A program made the translations under genes and the position numbers. Positions 47,001-56,149 of a stretch of DNA of 64,000 nucleotides are shown piece after piece. The notes beneath the pieces were generated by a model. That model had not been told where the DNA came from. It ran no database searches and worked only from the letters and a program-made list of their open reading frames with translations. Source of the stretch: Strongyloides papillosus (lineage: Eukaryota > Nematoda > Chromadorea > Rhabditida > Strongyloididae). Position 1 is the stretch's first letter; every line of letters begins with the position of its first letter. The stretch spans positions 1-64,000 of the forward strand of contig SRSI01000036.1 of the NCBI GenBank assembly GCA_005656395.1, in the 5' to 3' direction.

Positions 47001-50000
47001 TTGTAATCTTTATTTCCTTGTCACTAATATGTTCTATCAAGGCTACATGTCCTAATAATGTATTTCTTGTCAGAGTAATTGGGTTTTGTCCTATATTATC
47101 AATAATAAAGTTTATTTTATTATCATCAACCGGTGATATTTGAGAATATGTTGCTAGAAAGTTATTTCCTTTAAATCGTGGATTTACGATTGTGAAAACA
47201 CTCTTATTGTTAAGATGAGGAGCATTTTCAATTACTGGGTTAAGGATTGTATGGGTATGAGGATTTAAAGTAGTATCGATATCAACTTTTAACTTGTACA
47301 TGTTAATTAGTTTTAAACAATGTTTTCCTAATTGTATTTTTGCATCGGACCATGATATTTTAAGGTCTCCAATGGTGGATAAGCCTGGTTTGCCTAATAT
47401 AAGATCATGGGATATAGATGGGCTAATATAACATGTTATGGAGTACTCTGATTGATCTATTTTTAATTTTATAACTACTTTACCGATAATTTCTATTTTT
47501 GAACCATTCGCAGATGTTGCTTCAACATCACCTTTGTCAATATGTGTAATGAATTTTTCAGGAATTAGTTTATAGATATTGTTATTAATGATATTAATAG
47601 AGGCTCCTGTATCTATTAATGTTAATATTTTGTTATTATCTAACTGTAGTAAAATTTTAGGAAGTGCTTCATGTGTTGTATTATCAATGGCATTAACTAC
47701 TGGACCGTCACCGAATGTCCATGTGGCTTTTGTGGCTTGTGGTAAATTTATATCTAAGTCAACTCGTGTGGATCTATCCTTTTTTGAAATAGCTTTGTTT
47801 TTGTAAAGTGGTGTGTGTACGTTACCTTTCGATTGGTTAACTATACGGGATCCTACTAAGGTCATTATGAATGTGATTAAAGAGGCTATGCTACTTGGTA
47901 TGTGGACAAGGGCGCTATAGATATCTAGATGTTTAACATGTTCTATAAAGGTTACGAAGTTATTATATGCTGTGCAGTGATCTATTGATGCCGGAGAATT
48001 TGAAGGTTTAATCTCAGAACGTATTTCAAGTCGTTGTTTAAGGAATATGATTTCTTTTGACTGTTCTTCAATTTTTGCAAGTAGTTGATTTCCATCTTTA
48101 ATGTCATCTGTTTCCATCGCCTCAACCTTGAATTGTACTGAATTCTTTAATGATTTTATTTGTTCATCAAAGATCTTTTTCATATTATCTATTTCTGCAT
48201 CTCTTTGTAGCTGGCATTCACTTTTAAACTTTTCAGTTTCAGTATTCCATTGCTTGGCATCATGTCTTCGTTGTGATTCGCATTTAGCGATTTCGGTTTG
48301 TATTGCATTCTGAATATTTTCATTATGTAGTTTTGTTAATTCAGATATTTTGTTATCCATATTCAATTTATGTTGCCTTTCTAATTCTGTAATCGTCGTT
48401 TCATGTTCTTTGCGGAGTTTAGATATTTGTCGAGCATGATTTTGTTCTGCCTGTAAAGCAGCATTTTGAGCACCTTCCGCTGTAGTTTGCGTATTTTTCA
48501 AATTTTCATTATAATGTTGTATTTCATTCTTCAAAGAAGATATTGTGGCATCTCTTAGGCGAATTGTTGTTTCTAATGAATTTACCTCATCATTTTTTAT
48601 TATGAGCTTGTTCTTATAGTCTGTCAATTCATCTTTCTGTGACTCTATGATACGTCGAGCTTGATTAAAAGATGTTTCTACTTTTGCTAATTGATCTGTT
48701 ATTGTGACTATGGTTTGCTTATTTTGTTCAATGGTATTCTTTTGTGATTCAATTGTGCGTTTAGCTGTCTTAGTCTCATCTTCAAATACAGATATCTGTT
48801 GGTTTGCCATTTCTAGTTCCTTCTTTGTGGCGTCAAACATTTCTTGATGAAGTAAGAGAGCATCATTGGTGGCTTTAATTCTTTCGCCCGCTGTGTCTGC
48901 GAGTTTTTGAAGTTCATCACAATCGTCACCTGTTTTATCAGGGTTGTTAATACGTTTTCGTTTACGATGTGAAGAGGTGGGTACTAATTTTCCTTCGGGT
49001 ATAGTCATTTCTACTTCCATTACGGAGGGACAGGTATAGTTAAAGTTTCTATGGTATGAATAAATCTCTAAGAGTATATTCTGATCATCTTTAGTCAGAG
49101 TTAACGGGTCAGGTTTACGAAGAAACATATCGTTATTTGAGGAATTAGTATAAAGAATATTTGGTTTGCAATCGTCTATATTGGTATCATTTATTTTAGT
49201 TTCAATGTGAGGAGTGGTGGTCATATCAATAATGATGTTTCCTAATTTGTAAACAGGTCTAAACTCACCAGCAATGCATATATCAATCATTTCACTAATT
49301 TCAATCTTATGGAATGCACTGAACGTATATTCAAATTGGTCGTAAGTCAACGGATAAAATGGAGGAATTTGTTCACATTCCCACGCTAAACATGGTGTGA
49401 ATAAGGTCATTATAGCTACTACTGTAAGAGTTACTTTCGGAACATCGAATAATGATAGTTTCTCAGCTAATGTACTTAAAATATTACTCTGTTTTTCTAT
49501 CGCAGATTCAATTACGTTAATGGTATGATGTGGCTTCGTGTTTTGTTGTTTTTTGTTATAATTTTTGTGCATATTATTTTTATATTGGTTAGTATTTTTT
49601 TGTTTAAATGTGTTAATATTTTTGTTAAATGTATTGTTAGATTTAGTTTTTAAGAATGATGGGGTATTGAACTTATTTTGTGGTTTGTTATTTTTGAATT
49701 GTGGTCTAAAATTGTTGTCATTGTTTTTAGTACTATTAAAATTATTTTTACTATTCTTATTATAATTGTTTTTATTAAATTTGTTGGTAAATTGTGACTT
49801 ATGGTGTGTAGTATGATTATTATGTTTTTCTAATCTATTTCCGTATAATGAACGATTCGGATACAGGCGTGTATATCCTTCTATGTAAGCATGGGTGAAA
49901 GAGTACCATTCAGAATTATGTTCTGGTTGTGGTACAATGATTCTTATGTTTTCATCAAGGCCTGATATGAATTGGCGTCTACGCTCCATATTAAGGGGGT

Positions 50001-50736
50001 TATTTTCTAACATTGTAATAGAATCCATACGGATTCCGTCAATACGTAACACATAATTTTCAAAAGATTTTATGTAAGTACCAATGGGTTTATTCATTTG
50101 TTTTGGAGGGTATATGGCTTCACCTAATCTAGCTCTATGACCATCTCTTTCCATTAAGTCTATGATATCCATGAAGGTGGACGTTAAAGTATATGATTCA
50201 TCTGGGTCTCTATTGTTTAGATGTTGATTATAATAAGATGTTATTAAACCCTTATCTAATTTTATCAGTGCAGGTACATAATGTACTGCTAATCTATCAA
50301 GAATATCCTTTCGTGCTTGTGTCTTAGCTAAGGAAAGTAATGCTTTATCGAGAGTGGCTAGATATTTTTCAACACCATGAATAGTGTTTTCTTTGAGAAG
50401 TGGTATAATTTTACCTACTTCTTTCCTAAATGTATCATCTAAGTCTTTCTCATACTGTTTCAACTCTAAGTTTAAATCATTGTTAGTTAATAAAGGTACT
50501 GGATAATTTTTACTATAAGTTTCCTCATTTAGACCACAATTAAAAATTAAAGTCTTAAGGGCATCATTTTGTTTCAAACTTATCTGTTTTTGTTCATCAG
50601 GTGATAACTTAATTGCTTTGCTTTGCTCTTCCAGCCAAATAGGTTTCAAGGCGGTGTAAGCTGCTATGAAGGCTTGGTGACTGGAACTTTTTTCTATTTT
50701 GGGTCGAAGTAGTTTCTTCCACATTCCAGAGGCCAT
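44095..50736 (-). CDS. Gag / envelope-like / Pol polyprotein
   Basis: One frame of 2213 residues starts at the ATG at 50736 (MASGMWKK). Residues 1 to about 430 are Gag-like: a helical part, then an Asn/Lys-rich basic region without a CCHC knuckle. At 435-454 a hydrophobic segment (VAIMTLFTPCLAWEC) begins an envelope-like block: about 130 residues with Cys and N-glycosylation sites (NDT, NSS, NYT), HRKRKR at about 589, a heptad-rich coiled coil to about 905, and a transmembrane segment at about 942-965 (SSIASLITFIMTLVGS). Protease follows (LIDTGASINII, about 1043; LILGKPGL). RT spans about 1330-1520 with FVYLDD near 1480; RNase H has VTDASIQG near 1620. Integrase has an HHCC finger (1810-1855) and catalytic residues in AIDHL, KTDNGPAF and GIVERFN. 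Two AT-hooks (RGRPRK) end the protein. Cleavage sites are not identified. Confidence 0.9.
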   Translation of the reverse strand: MASGMWKKLLRPKIEKSSSHQAFIAAYTALKPIWLEEQSKAIKLSPDEQKQISLKQNDALKTLIFNCGLNEETYSKNYPVPLLTNNDLNLELKQYEKDLDDTFRKEVGKIIPLLKENTIHGVEKYLATLDKALLSLAKTQARKDILDRLAVHYVPALIKLDKGLITSYYNQHLNNRDPDESYTLTSTFMDIIDLMERDGHRARLGEAIYPPKQMNKPIGTYIKSFENYVLRIDGIRMDSITMLENNPLNMERRRQFISGLDENIRIIVPQPEHNSEWYSFTHAYIEGYTRLYPNRSLYGNRLEKHNNHTTHHKSQFTNKFNKNNYNKNSKNNFNSTKNNDNNFRPQFKNNKPQNKFNTPSFLKTKSNNTFNKNINTFKQKNTNQYKNNMHKNYNKKQQNTKPHHTINVIESAIEKQSNILSTLAEKLSLFDVPKVTLTVVAIMTLFTPCLAWECEQIPPFYPLTYDQFEYTFSAFHKIEISEMIDICIAGEFRPVYKLGNIIIDMTTTPHIETKINDTNIDDCKPNILYTNSSNNDMFLRKPDPLTLTKDDQNILLEIYSYHRNFNYTCPSVMEVEMTIPEGKLVPTSSHRKRKRINNPDKTGDDCDELQKLADTAGERIKATNDALLLHQEMFDATKKELEMANQQISVFEDETKTAKRTIESQKNTIEQNKQTIVTITDQLAKVETSFNQARRIIESQKDELTDYKNKLIIKNDEVNSLETTIRLRDATISSLKNEIQHYNENLKNTQTTAEGAQNAALQAEQNHARQISKLRKEHETTITELERQHKLNMDNKISELTKLHNENIQNAIQTEIAKCESQRRHDAKQWNTETEKFKSECQLQRDAEIDNMKKIFDEQIKSLKNSVQFKVEAMETDDIKDGNQLLAKIEEQSKEIIFLKQRLEIRSEIKPSNSPASIDHCTAYNNFVTFIEHVKHLDIYSALVHIPSSIASLITFIMTLVGSRIVNQSKGNVHTPLYKNKAISKKDRSTRVDLDINLPQATKATWTFGDGPVVNAIDNTTHEALPKILLQLDNNKILTLIDTGASINIINNNIYKLIPEKFITHIDKGDVEATSANGSKIEIIGKVVIKLKIDQSEYSITCYISPSISHDLILGKPGLSTIGDLKISWSDAKIQLGKHCLKLINMYKLKVDIDTTLNPHTHTILNPVIENAPHLNNKSVFTIVNPRFKGNNFLATYSQISPVDDNKINFIIDNIGQNPITLTRNTLLGHVALIEHISDKEIKITNDGYSSDEADITERLPPYPSRNVGAISEDDFMNLIQVDRSQIDDKSFETLKYILWRNRLTFHEFNETPGFYSGLEQLHLHTIPHEIPKPIRAPRYTPEKEKEIEKQIRDMLAHDMIEPSRTPYLSRINLVKKKDNSWRFVVDFRAINKLIQPQSHHIPRIDSILDKASGKKFYSSLDLKNGFHQLLLDKNSRYLTGFPTHMGIFQYKRVPMGLVGSPDFFNYVIEKLFHSQDNFVYLDDILLTNNTLEDHLNNIDIALEKAAMFGLRFSLSKCLFFQKQLEYLGFLISSDGISPNAKKIAALTDKPIPKNIKELRSFLGTANYYRKHVPNYSKTAAILYDATNNFVWTTKHTEAFNNLKHAIGNACTLTPPDPNIPYTIVTDASIQGIGAALMQKDRPIAFASRTLKKSESMYAPVQLEALGLVYALKQFNPYIYGKRTTVLTDQNSLISLMTKRDVSNILDRYKNFIMGYDLDIKYIKGSDNTIADYLSRKIFNINISETTNNKFLDVFPKLSNYLQYPYIINNFTKYLNEKEKTSYPDGKITVRGKTRIFVPQLLRFMTLTLWHEHPLLGNHAGYEKGSQKFKEIFHWPAIDNDIKRIWSSCAICLKNKAHGALQAIVNDKTIPTPPHAWHTIAIDHLVISENNYILVLIDEFSKFVSMHHTTNLGTQTTINALKSTFSLIGFPNTIKTDNGPAFISEQFKQFCETFSIQHYKVSAFNHQGNGIVERFNRTIRESLRIHNTKDIKDIILFTQYVHNFSHMTNQEGKPKEYILSTVDRYINEDYTNNNLSGRRDLLHFIKNKFRENDNSTTENDNEFTYIPNNTIVFKKIQTAHKNDQQYDGPFRISEHLHGDTYLLHRITKSGRPTGQPIKSNARFLKLAPAIIQNNPNALELMTNISNPSIDEEHAPDITTENIIEPEKKKRGRPRKLPIPTEQKSHTNAPEAETHNQQPTLRKRGRPRKNNTKN

Positions 50737-51602
50737 AATGGCACAGGACAGTGATTAGAAATATTAAAAAATTTTAGTAAAGTGATATGATATGGAAAAT
50801 GATTGTATATATACTAATGTTACTACTTTAAAATAAAGAGGAGGGTGTATTTTCTTATCATTGTAATATGTGGGCAACCTTATGTTATTGTATAAAAAGT
50901 TTAAATCTTATAGAGTTTTGTTTTAATACTTAGTATTACGCGGTGCCTTCAACTATTAAAATCACTAGTGGATGATGTGATTAGACTTTATTTTTTTTTT
51001 TTAAAAAATATGTTATCTTTATTATATAAAATATAATTGTGAACTATATTATATCCGCGGTAAAAAATGTTGTGCCAGGCTAGACTAATGTATTATTATT
51101 AATTATCTACTTTATAAAAGATGTGGTGGCACGAATATTGAGCCTTGCAATATTCCCACACAGTATTTGATCTTAATGCAATAATGTCCGGAATTTATAT
51201 TGACTCATACTTAGATAATTAATATGCCAGCTAGATGTACGTTATCTATAGTAAAGCTTAATAATGTGATATTTCAATTTATTTGAATGCTGACAATAAA
51301 AGATTAATGGTAGGATCCTCATTATGAAGGCGTACGTACATTATGTGTGCAAATTTAAGGAATATCTGTAAGCTATATGTAAATTTATTGGTATGTTATT
51401 AATTTTATCTCTATAATTCAAATACTTTTGTATCTTCATAACTGTAAGGATTATACTAGAATGGTAAGTAAGTTGTTAAATTATTTATTTTCTATATTGC
51501 TATAAAATAAAAAAGGTGGTTTAGGTAATAGGGAAAGTATAATGTATTTAATTAAATTGTAGTAGTATTACTAAATATACATGGAGGGGGTAGCGGTGTT
51601 TC
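50737..51602 (-). other. Retrotransposon 5' leader
   Basis: The 866 bases between primer binding site and gag start have no long frame. They probably hold dimerisation and packaging signals; none is recognisable by sequence alone. Confidence 0.6.
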
Positions 51603-51620
51603 TTATCGGTGGAACCTCCA
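51603..51620 (-). other. Primer binding site
   Basis: On the minus strand TGGAGGTTCCACCGATAA begins directly after the 5' LTR with no spacer. TGG is the complement of the CCA end of a tRNA. The identity of the primer tRNA cannot be assigned here. Confidence 0.75.
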
Positions 51621-51855
51621 TGTTATCATGGGGAGATCCCATTTAGGGATCTCAACCCAAGATTTACTGATATAAAGACTTTAGATTAAGATGTAAGTAA
51701 GTATTTTATTCTATGTGATATATCTTAAACAATAATAATAATAATGAATATGAATGAATATATATAATATATAAATCTCTTTAGTTAAATATCAATATGT
51801 GGGTTTTATTCTGACATTCTCCACCTATCCGTAGGTGGTTATTATCTTCATTACA
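51621..51855 (-). repeat. 5' LTR
   Basis: The 235-base repeat reads identically to the 3' LTR. In the direction of the element it begins TGTAATGAAG and ends CATGATAACA. It should carry the promoter for the polyprotein; no clear TATA box could be assigned. Confidence 0.95.
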
Positions 51856-52390
51856 CGGTTAATATCTTAAAACGATCACAACAAATTTTTGCAAGGGTAC
51901 TTTTTGCGATATTTTAAAAAAATTGATGTTTTGAATTTTTTTTTCTTAAACTCCGAAGGATAGTATTTTTTTAAAAATAAAAAATTACTTTTCTTATATC
52001 TTAAAAATGGCTGAATAGATTAATACAATATATATGTCATCTTGTAAAGAATTTAATTCTACATAAAAGTTGCGGTAACACTGTACTTAAAAAGTTTTTT
52101 CTTGACATACTTTTTCTTTAAAAACATAAAAAATATTTTACAAAAAAATTTCTACAACGACTTTATGGTACTTAAAGTTTTTTGATTTTCTTGAGATTAT
52201 ACTTAAAATGTAAGTTAAAAAGAAAGTTAGAGTAGCTTTTTTTTTCTGAATCTTGATATATCTTCTTTAAATATTAAAATTTAAGTTTTTTCTTAGTCAT
52301 TTTCAAAAAAGTTTAAAGTCTCAAGAATGAAACTTGAAAATCCAACTTTTTACTTTTATATTATTAGCATTTAAAACTTTATGGCAAAGT

Positions 52391-52843
52391 AACCATTTGC
52401 TAACCGTGGCTTTTTGTACTGTGACCTTTGAAAACAAAGTATATACTCAATATAAAAATGATATACCAATAGTTGATTTCTGAAATAGTGGACGTATTAT
52501 TTGGTTATTCCATTAGATTACCATAAAATTTAAATATGCATTTAACAGCGACAAAATCCTAATTAAATTAAAAAAATACATTTTTTATAAAAAAGTTAAA
52601 TATTTATTAAGATTTTGAATTTAAAATATTTTTTTTTGAAAAAAAATACTTTCGTTATTTTAGAAATAATTCAAATAACCTTTAATAAGTTATTTTTGAT
52701 TATTTGTTATTTACTGTTTATTTAAATAGTAAAAATGTATATTGGTACATGCATTGTTATTGGTTTAGTGCCTCTCTGGTAGTATTGTTAGTATTAAAAT
52801 ACAATAAATTCAAAGTCCGAAAAACCACGGTTAGCGAATGGTT
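52391..52843. mobile_element. Small inverted-repeat element
   Basis: AACCATTTGCTAACCGTGG at the left and CCACGGTTAGCGAATGG at the right form a 24-base inverted repeat with few mismatches. The interior is AT-rich and non-coding. No target duplication was identified, so the exact limits are uncertain. Confidence 0.5.
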
Positions 52844-52889
52844 TTGGAGTCTAACAGACATATTGTAATGTTACCAAATGGCGATCATG

Positions 52890-54330
52890 GAATATGATCT
52901 TACCATTTAATTAATAAAAATGAAGGTAATAACATTTCTTACTATCTCAGTAGAGATTTTTTTCTGACAATTGATGTAAAACATGAAATCCTCGAAGTTG
53001 TATTTCTTTTCGATGGACAACCATCGTATCACATTGATTAGTTTTTCCAATATTGTAGTGATAAAAAGATAAAAATAATTTTTAAAACAGGAAAAGTCTA
53101 TACTCTTTATGGTACCAGAATTTATGTACCACAACTGTTACGTGAAAAATTACTTTACACATTTCGTGTACATCTTTTATTAGGAAGATATTATAGTTAT
53201 GCGAAAATGAATGGAAAATTTAAAAGTATCTTTTACTGGGCGAAGATGGATACACGGATGATAACACATTAGAAATCCTGTAACGTTTGTCATATAAAGA
53301 AGGAACAACTATGTAGATTAAATCAAACACATAACAAAACATTACCACATCCAAATAAAGTATGGGCAGTTTTAAATGCTGACTTCATGCAAGTGGATAA
53401 AGAATATATATTTGCTATGATTGATAAGTATAGTCAATATGTAGTTACATCTGTTTGCAAACAACAAAACGATCCAACATTGTAGTTAATCATAGTAAGA
53501 TGTTTCTCAATGTTAGGTTATACCAACATGTTACGATCTAATAACGCCTTCGCATTTATTGCAAAGTCTGTCATTGATTATTTAACATCGGTAGGAGTTG
53601 AACAAAAATTCAGCTACCTTCATAATCATACAAGTAACGTTATGATTGTGAGATTCAATATGTTATGAATGCAGAAATATTAATATTATAATAGATGTTT
53701 ATTGATATACCGAAATCACTAACAACATATTTTATATAAATTCTCTTTATTATATACTCCTCAGAAGGCCTTGATATTACTTGATGCGTAAATATTTGAT
53801 TTTTAGTTGTCTTTGTTGAATAGATTGGTTTTCACTCTTTTCCAGTCAACCGTTCATTACAAATAGAACATTATGTAGTATAATTAGAATTTGTAAAGGT
53901 AAACCATTGTCTTCAATAACTACACATTTCACATATGCATACAACAGGTCTGAGAATGCAAGTACAGGATTTTCACCTGCACAAATCTTTCTTAATACAC
54001 CTGATCACATTACAAATAAGTTACCAATACAAAATGGATACAGTGGTATCGATAACCTTATCAAGGAAACAAAGGAATAGATTTATGAAACTGATTTAAA
54101 GAGACAAGGTCTTAAACTTTAAGATGGAGACCTTGTTTTACGAAAAATAGTGCACCAAAAAGATGTTACTACTTCAGCAAAGAATTAACCTACTTGGGAA
54201 AATTCTTTTAAAGTTATTAAACACCTTTATGTTGATACATACGAGATACAAAGAATTGGTGATCATCACCGCACCAGATCTGCAATTGACAAAGCCCATG
54301 CAGATCGTCTCAAAAAATATGCCCAATAGA
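52890..54330 (+). pseudogene. Decayed gypsy-type retrotransposon, integrase region
   Basis: Plus-strand fragments follow integrase order. Near 53115-53300 is an HHCC finger (FRVHLLLGRYYSYAK, then SCNVCHIKK). Near 53380-53600 is the core (NADFMQVDKEYIFAMIDKYS, then NMLRSNNAFAF). Near 53900-54310 are the later integrase and C-terminal parts (GFSPAQIFLNTP, DGDLVLRKI, SAIDKAHADRLKKY). Stops and frame changes are frequent. It is a different, older lineage than the intact element to the left, which uses AIDHL at the same place. It ends just before the two-cistron gene on the other strand. Confidence 0.6.
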
Positions 54331-54644
54331 TAGTTGATATTTACTATCTATTATAACTTAAATGTAAATACATGTATAAACATATCTAATTTTTTTACTT
54401 TAAACACAAATACAATATTATCAAGTAACCATTTAACCCTAAATATGTTACAAATTAGAACCACTCTCAATTCAATAACATTACCAATTGTAACACATGA
54501 TAAACAAAACAAACTGTACTATTCAAAAAATTTTTTAGTTGTTACAAAAATATCACATGCATGAAAAAGAACAAAAAAATGCATATTTACCAATTATACT
54601 TTAGAATTACGAATAATTGATGTACGTTGTTTTTGGATATCATT

Positions 54645-55128
54645 CTATACGGCAGAAATTCTATCAGGAAACTCAACACTGCACAATTCCTCCAGAATGC
54701 TGTCATCATTATAATAAATCTTCATCTTGGTATTAAATGGAGGCTCACAATGTCTCAAAACAGCATTATCAAAATAAGAGTTGTTATTTTGGATGTCTGG
54801 AACTACTTGAACAGTCCAAGACAATTTTCTACCTGTGCTTGTTTTGTAACAACGACAACCAAAACTATGCAAACAAACAACCGCTTGTAACAATGGTAAC
54901 TTAACAAAATAATCGCTCAATTATTCAGTAAGGGCACAATTATACAGAATTATGATTTGCAGGTGACATAAACAACTTAACATTTCTTTCCATTCCATAA
55001 ACCTTGCCGTTACAAAACGTTCTAGGATGAGAACCTTTAGTCCTTTTTGGCAAAGGCTCACTAATCTTACCACCACAGTAGATTAAACGGAGTCTACTCC
55101 AACTGGGGCGTAGATTGCGCGAAAACAT
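54645..55128 (-). CDS. Hypothetical cysteine-containing protein (second frame of the pair)
   Basis: Exon 55128-54946 starts with ATG (MFSRNLRPSWSRLRLIYCGG). A 46-base phase-0 intron (GTATAATTG...TTGTTAAG) leads to exon 54899-54645, giving 145 residues. The N-terminal half is strongly basic (LPKRTKGSHPRTFC); the second half has a cysteine group (VVCLHSFGCRCYKTS) and an acidic end (YYNDDSILEELC). No signal peptide or membrane helix is apparent. It starts 21 bases after the stop of the upstream frame, on the same strand and without its own TATA box, so the two are probably expressed from one transcript or by alternative splicing. I do not recognise the family. Confidence 0.5.
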
Positions 55129-55149
55129 GGTATTATTACGAACTGACGA

Positions 55150-56052
55150 TTATATTCTTTCAAATGGACTTCCAATATTTTTAGTCCAAATGGTAACAAC
55201 ATTATTAACAAGAGTAGCGATCCCATATCCAACATACTTTATATAGGCTCTTTCTTCATCAGCTAAAGTACGATACGTTGTAATGGAAAAAGAATTACGG
55301 TATTTATCAAGTAGTTTAAAGGAATCCAATGACATGGTCATGTGTGACACAACTGGATGCTTGGGTATTTCCCCAAGTCTAATCAGCAATAACTGTGCTT
55401 CAATGGTAAGAGTAATGGCATTCAAAACCTGTATGAAGTCACTTATAACTCTTTCTTGATCCAAGAGTACATGATCACCAAGATTGCGAACTGGAAATTC
55501 AGGTATTTCAATAACAGTAGTCATGACAGCAGAAGTAGGATTAATTTGAGCCTTTTTTGGACAGCAACCTCCAAACTCATAGGAATACCAGAGCCTCGTC
55601 TTGTCGCTTTCGGTTGTCCCTACGTCGTTCCAATTCATAGCTGTCATCCAGACAATGATGGGTCTATGCACATCTCGCATGATTCTGAATAACCAGGGCT
55701 TGATGGTCCCAACGGTTGGGTCAAACCTTCTACGACGATACGAAGATGCCTTTGAAGGGCCTGGTTTAGCAACCACAACTTCATTAGCCACTACAAATAA
55801 GTAATTAATACATACAAGAAACATACCTCTGGGTGCGACAGGAGTAAGTGATTCATCCGAATCGCTGCTTAGTACAATAACCTCACTGGATGAGGTTGAT
55901 TCGGACACAGATCTACTACCGGCACCTACAGAAGAATCCTCAGATGACTCCGAGGATGTTCTGCTACTAGACGATCTTAATAAATCTAAAAGACAATACA
56001 TTACACATAAGGAACAAATTTCAAAATTACTTTGCACTTCAGCACCAGTCAT
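55150..56052 (-). CDS. Hypothetical nuclear protein with SUMO-interaction-like motif
   Basis: Three exons, 56052-56031, 55985-55827 and 55790-55150, flank introns of 45 and 36 bases, both phase 1, and give 273 residues. The start is the ATG at 56052; more upstream in-frame codons have no ATG. After a serine-rich stretch (SSSSRTSSESSEDSS) comes VIVLSSDSDE, a textbook SUMO-interaction motif (hydrophobic VxVL followed by acidic and serine residues), then an arginine cluster (SSYRRRRFDP) that could be a nuclear localisation signal. The remaining about 180 residues are a folded-looking domain (KPWLFRIMRDVHRPIIVWM and further) I cannot assign. Codon use is more balanced than in the host genes. An endogenised virus or other mobile DNA is possible. 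Confidence 0.5.
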   Translation of the reverse strand: MTGAEVQSNFEICSLCVMYCLLDLLRSSSSRTSSESSEDSSVGAGSRSVSESTSSSEVIVLSSDSDESLTPVAPRGMFLVCINYLFVVANEVVVAKPGPSKASSYRRRRFDPTVGTIKPWLFRIMRDVHRPIIVWMTAMNWNDVGTTESDKTRLWYSYEFGGCCPKKAQINPTSAVMTTVIEIPEFPVRNLGDHVLLDQERVISDFIQVLNAITLTIEAQLLLIRLGEIPKHPVVSHMTMSLDSFKLLDKYRNSFSITTYRTLADEERAYIKYVGYGIATLVNNVVTIWTKNIGSPFERI

Positions 56053-56138
56053 TGTCCCTTGTGCCGTATTTGCAACAAATTCTAAATTTTTTTGCGACTG
56101 GACTTTGCAATTAGTTAATTCATACCACAATTTCAGGG

Positions 56139-56146
56139 TTTATATA
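56139..56146 (-). promoter_or_regulatory. TATA box of the two-frame gene pair
   Basis: On the minus strand GGGTATATAAACCC contains TATATAAA at 56146-56139 in a small palindrome. Transcription starting about 30 bases downstream would leave a leader of about 60 bases before the ATG at 56052. Confidence 0.5.
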
Positions 56147-56149
56147 CCC

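Larger units (their letters stand above)
42857..51855 (-). mobile_element. Complete Ty3/gypsy-type LTR retrotransposon with envelope-like block
   Basis: The element is 8999 bases long on the minus strand. Both 235-bp LTRs read identically by eye, begin TG and end CA, and are flanked by CGGT at 42853-42856 and 51856-51859. Order in transcription: 5' LTR (51621-51855), primer binding site, an 870-base leader, one 2213-codon frame, about 1 kb of 3' untranslated DNA, polypurine tract, 3' LTR (42857-43091). Domain order protease-RT-RNase H-integrase and the YLDD motif place it in Ty3/gypsy (Metaviridae-like). Identical LTRs and an undamaged frame imply recent insertion and possible activity. Confidence 0.95.

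Noticed and set aside
48101..48313. Plus-strand frames antisense to the polyprotein (also 46532-46753, 47579-47806, 49565-49765)
   Set aside because: Shadows of the long coding frame; no promoter or splice signals, unlike 43315-43571.
54334..54564. 76-codon plus-strand frame after the gypsy relic
   Set aside because: Considered as an envelope remnant, but there is no leader, membrane segment or cysteine pattern.
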